Below are positions 61,589 through 64,000 of a stretch of 64,000 nt of DNA, piece by piece (position 1 is the stretch's first letter; every line of letters starts with the position of its first letter). The translations under genes and the position numbers were made by a program. The DNA lies in contig NZ_CP197245.1 in NCBI RefSeq assembly GCF_052076105.1, forward strand, positions 2,108,001 through 2,172,000. Direction: 5' to 3'. The DNA comes from Tardiphaga sp052076105 (GTDB lineage Bacteria > Pseudomonadota > Alphaproteobacteria > Rhizobiales > Xanthobacteraceae). Below the pieces are notes generated by a model that saw only the letters and a list, made by a program, of their open reading frames with translations, made no database searches and had not been told where the DNA came from.

Positions 61589-62757
61589 TCGATCAACCGT
61601 TTCGTGTCGGGTTCATCCCGCTGGTCGATGCCGCTGCCTTGATGGTCGCGGTCGACAAGGGATTCACGAAGGCCGAGGGGCTGAACGTCGAACTGGTCCG
61701 CGAAGTGTCGTGGTCGAATGTCCGCGACAAGCTGAATATCGGGTTGTTCGATGCTGCGCATCTGCTGGCGCCCGTTGCCATCGCGTCCAGCCTCGGGCTC
61801 GGCCACGTGAAGGTGCCGATCGTGGCGTCGTTCAATCTCGGCATCAATGGCAATGCCATCACGGTGTCGCCGGCGCTACACGCGGCGCTGATGTCGGAAC
61901 TCGACGGTGACCCGACCGATCCAATGGCCACCGCACAGGCGCTGCGGCGCGTCGTCGTCGCGCGTGCTCGCGCTGGCGCCGATCCGCTGACCTTCGGCAT
62001 GACGTTCCCGTTCTCGACGCACAATTACCAGCTCCGTTTCTGGATGGCGGCCGGCGGCGTCGATCCCGATGAGGATGTCCGCCTCGTGGTGCTGCCGCCG
62101 CCTTACATGGTCGAAAGCCTTGCCAACGGTCACGTCGATGCGTTCTGTGTCGGCGCTCCCTGGAATTCTGTCGCGGTCGATCTCGGCGTCGGCCACATTC
62201 TGCATTTCGTCTCCGACATCCTGCTGCGCGCTGCCGAGAAGGTGCTGGCGATGAGGCAGAACTGGGCGGAGAAGAATCCGGATACCGTGGCGGCGCTGAC
62301 GCGGGCGCATGTGAAGGCCGCGGCCTTCATCGAAGCGCCGGAGAACCGCGACGAGATTGCGGCGATCCTCGCCAAGCCCCAACATATCGGCGTCTCGCCG
62401 GAAGTCCTGCTGCGGACGCTGGATGGCCGGCTGAAGATTTCGCCCGATGGCACGATGCGCGAGAGCGGGCGCTATCTGCTGGTCGGCCGCGAAGGAGCCG
62501 GGCGTCCCGATCCCGTTCAGGCCGCCTGGCTCTATGCCCAGATGGTGCGCTGGGGGCAGGCCGCAATCAGCCCGGAGGCACTGAAGATCGCACAGGACGT
62601 GTTCCGCCCCGATCTCTACGATGCCGCGCTCGGTATCGCCGGCAGTGCTCCGACTGATGTGCCTGACGCGGTTGGCGCGTTTGCCGGACCGCCGTTCGAT
62701 CCCGCCAACATCGCTGCCCATCTCGCGGCGTTCGAAATCGCGCATATGAAGTCGTAG
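61585..62757 (+). CDS. nasS: NasS nitrate/nitrite sensor, NrtA/CmpA-like without signal peptide
   Basis: A 390-residue protein with the NrtA/CmpA binding fold (VGFIPLVDAAALMVAVDKGF, LNIGLFDAAHLLAPVAIASS, FNLGINGNAITVS, FPFSTHNYQLRFWMAAGG). It starts directly at the mature domain, with no signal peptide, so it should be cytoplasmic. That feature plus coupling to nasT identifies the NasS sensor rather than a transporter subunit. No nitrate transporter or reductase gene follows; cysH converges eight bases after the stop. Confidence 0.92.
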   Translation: MIDQPFRVGFIPLVDAAALMVAVDKGFTKAEGLNVELVREVSWSNVRDKLNIGLFDAAHLLAPVAIASSLGLGHVKVPIVASFNLGINGNAITVSPALHAALMSELDGDPTDPMATAQALRRVVVARARAGADPLTFGMTFPFSTHNYQLRFWMAAGGVDPDEDVRLVVLPPPYMVESLANGHVDAFCVGAPWNSVAVDLGVGHILHFVSDILLRAAEKVLAMRQNWAEKNPDTVAALTRAHVKAAAFIEAPENRDEIAAILAKPQHIGVSPEVLLRTLDGRLKISPDGTMRESGRYLLVGREGAGRPDPVQAAWLYAQMVRWGQAAISPEALKIAQDVFRPDLYDAALGIAGSAPTDVPDAVGAFAGPPFDPANIAAHLAAFEIAHMKS

Positions 62758-62765
62758 CGGCGGCG

Positions 62766-63470
62766 TCAGTTCGCCGATTTGTGGATGCCGCATTCGGTCT
62801 TGGCGCGGCCGCGCCAGCGGCCGGCGCGCGGGTCTTCGCCGGGCGCGGTGCGGGTGGTGCAGGGCATGCAGCCGACCGACGCAAATCCTGAGGCCACAAG
62901 CGGATGCGGCGGCAGCTTCGCCGATGCGTAGATCAGCCCGATCTCGTCCGGCGTGACATTGGCGAATGGATTGAATTTCAGCTTCCCGCCATCGGTTTCG
63001 ACGACAGGAATGGCCGCGCGCGACGCGCCCTGAAATCGCTTGCGGCCGTTGATCCATGCGCTGAACGGCGCCAGTGCCTGGGCCAGCGGTTCGACCTTCC
63101 TGATCCGGCAGCAGGTGTCGGGATCTGACGACCACAGGTCTCCGTCGGCGTCGTCAGCGGCAAGCACTTCTGCTGCGGGACGGATCGTCCGTACATCGCG
63201 CAGGCCCAGCGTCAGGATCAGCTGGTCGCGATAGTCGAGTGTCTCCCTGAACAACCAGCCGGTGTCGAGAAACAGCACGGGGATAGCGGGATCGACATCG
63301 GCCATGATCTTCAGCAACGCCGCGGACTCCGTACCAAACGACGAGACCAGCGCGAGTTCGTCGCGGCCCACGACATCAAGCGCGGCAGCAATGACCTCGG
63401 CGGGGGAGGCGGATTGCAGTGCCTGATCGTATTGGACAGCACTTGCGACGGCTCCGGGCGACAACATCAC
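62766..63470 (-). CDS. cysH: Assimilatory APS/PAPS reductase
   Basis: Reduces adenylyl sulfate (or PAPS) to sulfite. The 234-residue protein has the sulfonucleotide-binding motif SSFGTESAALLKI and DTGWLFRETLDYRD, the iron-sulfur cysteines TCCRIRKVEPL and VGCMPCT, and the catalytic Cys in TECGIH. The CC...CxxC cluster marks the APS-reductase type. It is divergent from cysD over a 230-bp A+T-rich control region. Confidence 0.95.
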   Translation of the reverse strand: MMLSPGAVASAVQYDQALQSASPAEVIAAALDVVGRDELALVSSFGTESAALLKIMADVDPAIPVLFLDTGWLFRETLDYRDQLILTLGLRDVRTIRPAAEVLAADDADGDLWSSDPDTCCRIRKVEPLAQALAPFSAWINGRKRFQGASRAAIPVVETDGGKLKFNPFANVTPDEIGLIYASAKLPPHPLVASGFASVGCMPCTTRTAPGEDPRAGRWRGRAKTECGIHKSAN

Positions 63471-63502
63471 AAACTCCTCAGCAACATCCAGCTTGACTGG
63501 AA

Positions 63503-63560
63503 TAGAATTCTATATATCAGTTGTTTGTCGCCATTTAATAGAAAAATATTCTTTCTATTT
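63503..63560. promoter_or_regulatory. Two palindromes in the cysH-cysD control region
   Basis: ATAGAATTCTAT (63503-63514) is a perfect 12-bp palindrome. AATAGAAA (63538-63545) and TTTCTATT (63553-63560) form a perfect 8-bp inverted repeat with a 7-base spacer. Both share ATAGAA and stand in the A+T-rich centre of the divergent promoter region, so they look like two sites for one regulator of sulfur assimilation. Confidence 0.6.
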
Positions 63561-63700
63561 GAGAAGCGCAGCGTGGATTTTTTGACCCCATAAATCGAGT
63601 TCCAGAGATGCACTTTCTCCCGAGCGTATCCGCTTCGTGAGCAACGGCGAATCTCACGGCGGTTTTGAGGACCTAGGTTCGGAAGACTCGGAGAAGGCGT

Positions 63701-64000
63701 ATGACGTCGACCAATCTCGAACGCGTCCGATCGGATGTCGTATCGATGGACCACCTCGATCAACTGGAAGCACAGAGCATTTACATCCTGCGCGAGGGCT
63801 TCGCACGGCTGAAGAAACTGGCCCTGCTGTGGTCGCTCGGCAAGGATTCCAACGTGATGATCTGGCTGGCGCGCAAGGCGTTCTTCGGCCACGTGCCGTT
63901 CCCCGCGCTGCATGTCGATACCGGCAAGAAGTTTCCGGAGATGTACGCATTCCGCGATCACTATTCGAAAGAGTGGGGACTCGACCTCACCATCGAATAT
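63701..64000 (+). CDS. cysD: Sulfate adenylyltransferase subunit 2 (partial, runs off the window)
   Basis: The first 100 residues of the catalytic subunit of ATP sulfurylase, which forms APS from sulfate and ATP. Family text: LDQLEAQSIYILREGFARLK, the PP-loop at residues 45-50, and MIWLARKAFFGHVPFPALHV, DTGKKFPEMYAFRDHY. The PP-loop reads SLGKDS where most CysD proteins have SGGKDS. AGAAGG precedes the ATG. CysN is expected beyond the edge of the window. Confidence 0.93.
   Translation, partial: MTSTNLERVRSDVVSMDHLDQLEAQSIYILREGFARLKKLALLWSLGKDSNVMIWLARKAFFGHVPFPALHVDTGKKFPEMYAFRDHYSKEWGLDLTIEY

Noticed and set aside
1..64000. CRISPR array or insertion sequence
   Set aside because: No regularly spaced direct repeats, transposase or terminal-repeat-flanked gene was found; the repeats present are single extragenic palindromes.

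Overview
The window comes from a GC-rich alphaproteobacterium, most likely of the Bradyrhizobium/Rhodopseudomonas/Afipia/Tardiphaga group (family Nitrobacteraceae). The pointers are the coaD-cyclophilin-cyclophilin-queA-tgt cluster, an NdvB/NdvC-type beta-glucan locus, phosphatidylcholine synthase, IalB- and HspQ-like proteins, NasT/NasS, and many dispersed palindromic intergenic repeats of the kind common in that family. This placement is by recognition, not by a search. The window looks like ordinary chromosome: I see no insertion sequence, prophage, CRISPR array or integrase.

Layout. 1-10 kb: small membrane proteins, a SnoaL-like protein, a Kef-type antiporter, a set of an LLM flavin enzyme, an alginate-export-type porin and a YcaC-like hydrolase with a divergent LysR regulator, then Kup. 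10-15 kb: coaD, two cyclophilins around a small exported protein, queA and tgt. 15-22 kb: a DUF1254 protein, an orphan BrnA-like protein, a periplasmic caspase-like protein, a DMT transporter, two small secreted proteins, a formyltransferase-fold protein and tRNA-Lys(UUU). 22-28 kb: beta-glucan locus with two GH17-domain proteins (one fused to a GT2 synthase). 28-34 kb: glmU, glmS and a DUF502 protein. 34.1-35.2 kb: a 1-kb gene-free, repeat-rich stretch. 35-45 kb: DedA plus a PmtA-like methyltransferase, a two-component system, recG, sdhE-mfd. 45-51 kb: a degenerate GGDEF protein, a degenerate acyl-CoA-synthetase-like protein coupled to a YejA-like binding protein, IalB. 51-60 kb: hspQ, an AEC carrier, a UbiH-like hydroxylase, pcs, terC, a quinone oxidoreductase, rimO, SulP. 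60-64 kb: nasT-nasS and divergent cysH/cysD (cysD runs off the end).

Functional threads: envelope precursors (glmS, glmU), cyclic beta-glucan synthesis, phosphatidylcholine synthesis (pcs and possibly a PmtA-type route), DNA repair (recG, mfd), queuosine tRNA modification (queA, tgt), and control of nitrogen and sulfur assimilation.

The points I would look at first are: a Tgt in which all four expected zinc ligands are replaced; an NdvC-like gene whose ribosome binding site points to an ATT start; an AMP-binding protein without its catalytic signatures, translationally coupled to a binding protein; a periplasmic caspase fold with a peptidoglycan-binding module; and palindromes in the cysH/cysD and glmS control regions. 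I found no clear multi-gene system that is wholly new.
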